Assembly (NCBI RefSeq): GCF_045679555.1 | Contig: NC_092115.1 | Coordinates: 33,545,596 to 33,609,595 of the forward strand | From: Salvelinus alpinus | Lineage: Eukaryota > Chordata > Actinopteri > Salmoniformes > Salmonidae | DNA length: 64,000 bases | Reading direction: 5' to 3' | In this document: piece after piece, positions 62,592 through 64,000 of the stretch | How the letters are laid out: every line of letters starts with the position of its first letter | Numbering within the stretch: position 1 is the stretch's first letter | The notes under the pieces: model-generated | Told to the model about the DNA's origin: nothing | The model's input: the letters and a program-made list of their open reading frames with translations, nothing else | Databases searched by the model: none | Translations under genes and position numbers: made by a program

Positions 62592-63839
62592 CTGTGCCTT
62601 CAGAAAGTATTCAATCAGATCCCTTGACTTTTTCCACATTTTGTTACGTTACAGCCTTATTCTAAAATGGATTAAATATTTTTTTTTTTCTCTCAGCAAT
62701 CTACATACTGGTGCCCATAATGACAAAGTGGAAACAGGTTTGGGGAAATTTTTGCAAATGTATACAAAATAGAAAACATACCTTATTTACCTAAGTATTC
62801 AGACCCTTTGCTATGAGACTCGAAATTGAGCTCAGGTGCATCCTGTTTCCATTGAGCATCCTTGAGATGTTTCTACAACTTGATTGGAGTCCACCTGTGG
62901 TAAATTCTGAGGAATTGTCTGTAGAGCTCTGAGACAGGATTGTGTCGAGGCACAGATCTGGGGATGGGTACCAAAACATTTCTGCAGCATTGAAGGTCTC
63001 CAAGAACACAGTGGTTGCCATCAGTCTTAAATGGAAGAAGTTTGGAAGCACCAAGACTCTTCTTAGAGCAGGTCGCCTGGCCAAACTGAGCAATCGGAGA
63101 GATGGAAGTTCGTCAGGGAAGTGACCAAGAACCCAATGGTCACTCTGACAGAGCTCTAGAGTTCCTCTGTGGAGACGGGAGAACCTTCCAGAAGGACAAC
63201 CATCTCTGCAGCACTCCACCAATCAGGCCTTTACGGTAGAGTGGCCAGATGGAAGCAACAACTCGGTAAAAGGCACATGACAGCCCGCTTGGAGTTTGCC
63301 AAAAGGCACCTAAAGTACAGAGAGTTCCTTGATGAAAACCACAGGACCGCTCAGGACCTCAGACTGGGGCGAAGGTTCATCTTCCAACAGGACAAAGACC
63401 CTAAGCACACAGCCAAGACAACACAGGAGTGACTTCGGGACAACTCTCTGGATGTCCTTGAGTGTCCCAGACTGAGCTCGGACTTGAACCTGATCAAACA
63501 TTTCAGGAAAGACCTGAAAATAGCTGTGTAGCAACGCTCCCCATCCAATCTGACAGAGCTTGAGAGGATCTGCAGAGAAGAATGGGAGAAACTCCCCAAA
63601 TACAGGTGTGCCAAGCTGAGTAAAGGGTCTGAATATTTATGTAAATGTGATATTTCAGTTTTTGTATTTTTACAAATTAGCATACAATTCTAAAAATCTG
63701 TTTGGTTTGTCATTATGGGGTATTGTGTGTAGATTGATGGGGAGGGGGAAAAAACTATTTAATACATTTCAGAATAAGGCGGTAATGTAACAAAAATGTG
63801 GAAAAAGCCAAGGGGTCTGAATACTTTCTGAAGGCACTG
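62592..63839 (+). mobile_element. Tc1-like family S, internally deleted (1248 bp)
   Basis: The left end is CTGTGCCTTCAGAAAG (first CAG mutated to CTG) after TA 62590-62591. The right end CTTTCTGAAGGCACTG is followed by TA 63840-63841. The transposase start is recognisable (TVVAISLKWKKFGSTKT, near 63010). It reads on through LEFAKRHLK and then jumps to YREFLDENH near 63315, which removes the first catalytic Asp region. The second Asp motif survives as [15 protein letters not shown], followed by a TGA at 63430. Confidence 0.9.
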
Positions 63840-64000
63840 TATATTATAAATTCTAAGGCATACTGGACTGTATATGCTCCTTTCAATTGACATTGTCCTC
63901 GAGTGAGACAGTGGTAGTCTAGTCATAAATGGGACACAGCACAATGAGGTTTAGAAAACATTTTCAAATACAAGAGAACACTTTTTGTACTTTGAAAATG

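Overview
This is a vertebrate window, almost certainly from a salmonid fish (trout, salmon or charr). It carries tRNA-derived SINEs with the salmonid-type tail, several Tc1-like transposon families with 1.2-1.6 kb bodies and TA target duplications, two families of non-LTR retrotransposon (called LINE A and LINE B here), solo LTRs that begin TGTCACG, and one complete chromodomain Ty3/gypsy element. The assignment rests on repeat content recognised by eye. No database search was run.

The only host protein-coding sequence I can support is the first coding exon of an acid-sensing ion channel (ASIC) gene at 23976-24530 on the + strand. It encodes 185 residues, ends at a clean GT splice donor, and follows a purine/pyrimidine-rich leader at about 22850-23975. 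No second ASIC exon is visible in the remaining 39 kb, so 24531-64000 is most simply read as part of a very large first intron. If so, every downstream element sits inside that intron.

Layout: 1-4.5 kb holds an interspersed repeat and a decayed Ty3/gypsy pol with a possible 3' LTR. 5.6-17.1 kb is a cluster of LINE A copies, two closely related Tc1 copies (9492-11097 and 11588-13193), a degraded LINE endonuclease region and Tc1 remnants. 18.6-19.9 kb has two salmonid-type SINEs. 22.2 kb has a palindromic MITE. 22.9-24.5 kb is the ASIC leader and exon. 25.3-32.5 kb has a Tc1, a tRNA-like SINE, a LINE B endonuclease fused to a 24-bp minisatellite, a third copy of the first Tc1 family and a solo LTR. 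34.3-38.7 kb is a near full-length LINE A on the - strand with another Tc1 in its 3' UTR. 39.9-42.7 kb is LINE B split by LINE A. 43.0-49.5 kb is a mosaic of Tc1 remnants, a 250-bp Tc1-derived MITE, two unnamed repeats and a second solo LTR. 49.6-54.8 kb is the complete chromovirus. The rest is mostly non-repetitive intron with a few old repeats.

The most interesting object is the chromovirus at 49576-54768. It has a single 1427-codon gag-pol frame, near-identical LTRs and a 5-bp target duplication. Its 11-nt primer-binding site is a perfect complement of 11 nt in its own LTR, placed about 31 bp after a TATA-like box. That is the arrangement expected for the self-priming mechanism of the Tf1/sushi group. 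Nested insertions also allow several relative dates to be read directly from the sequence.
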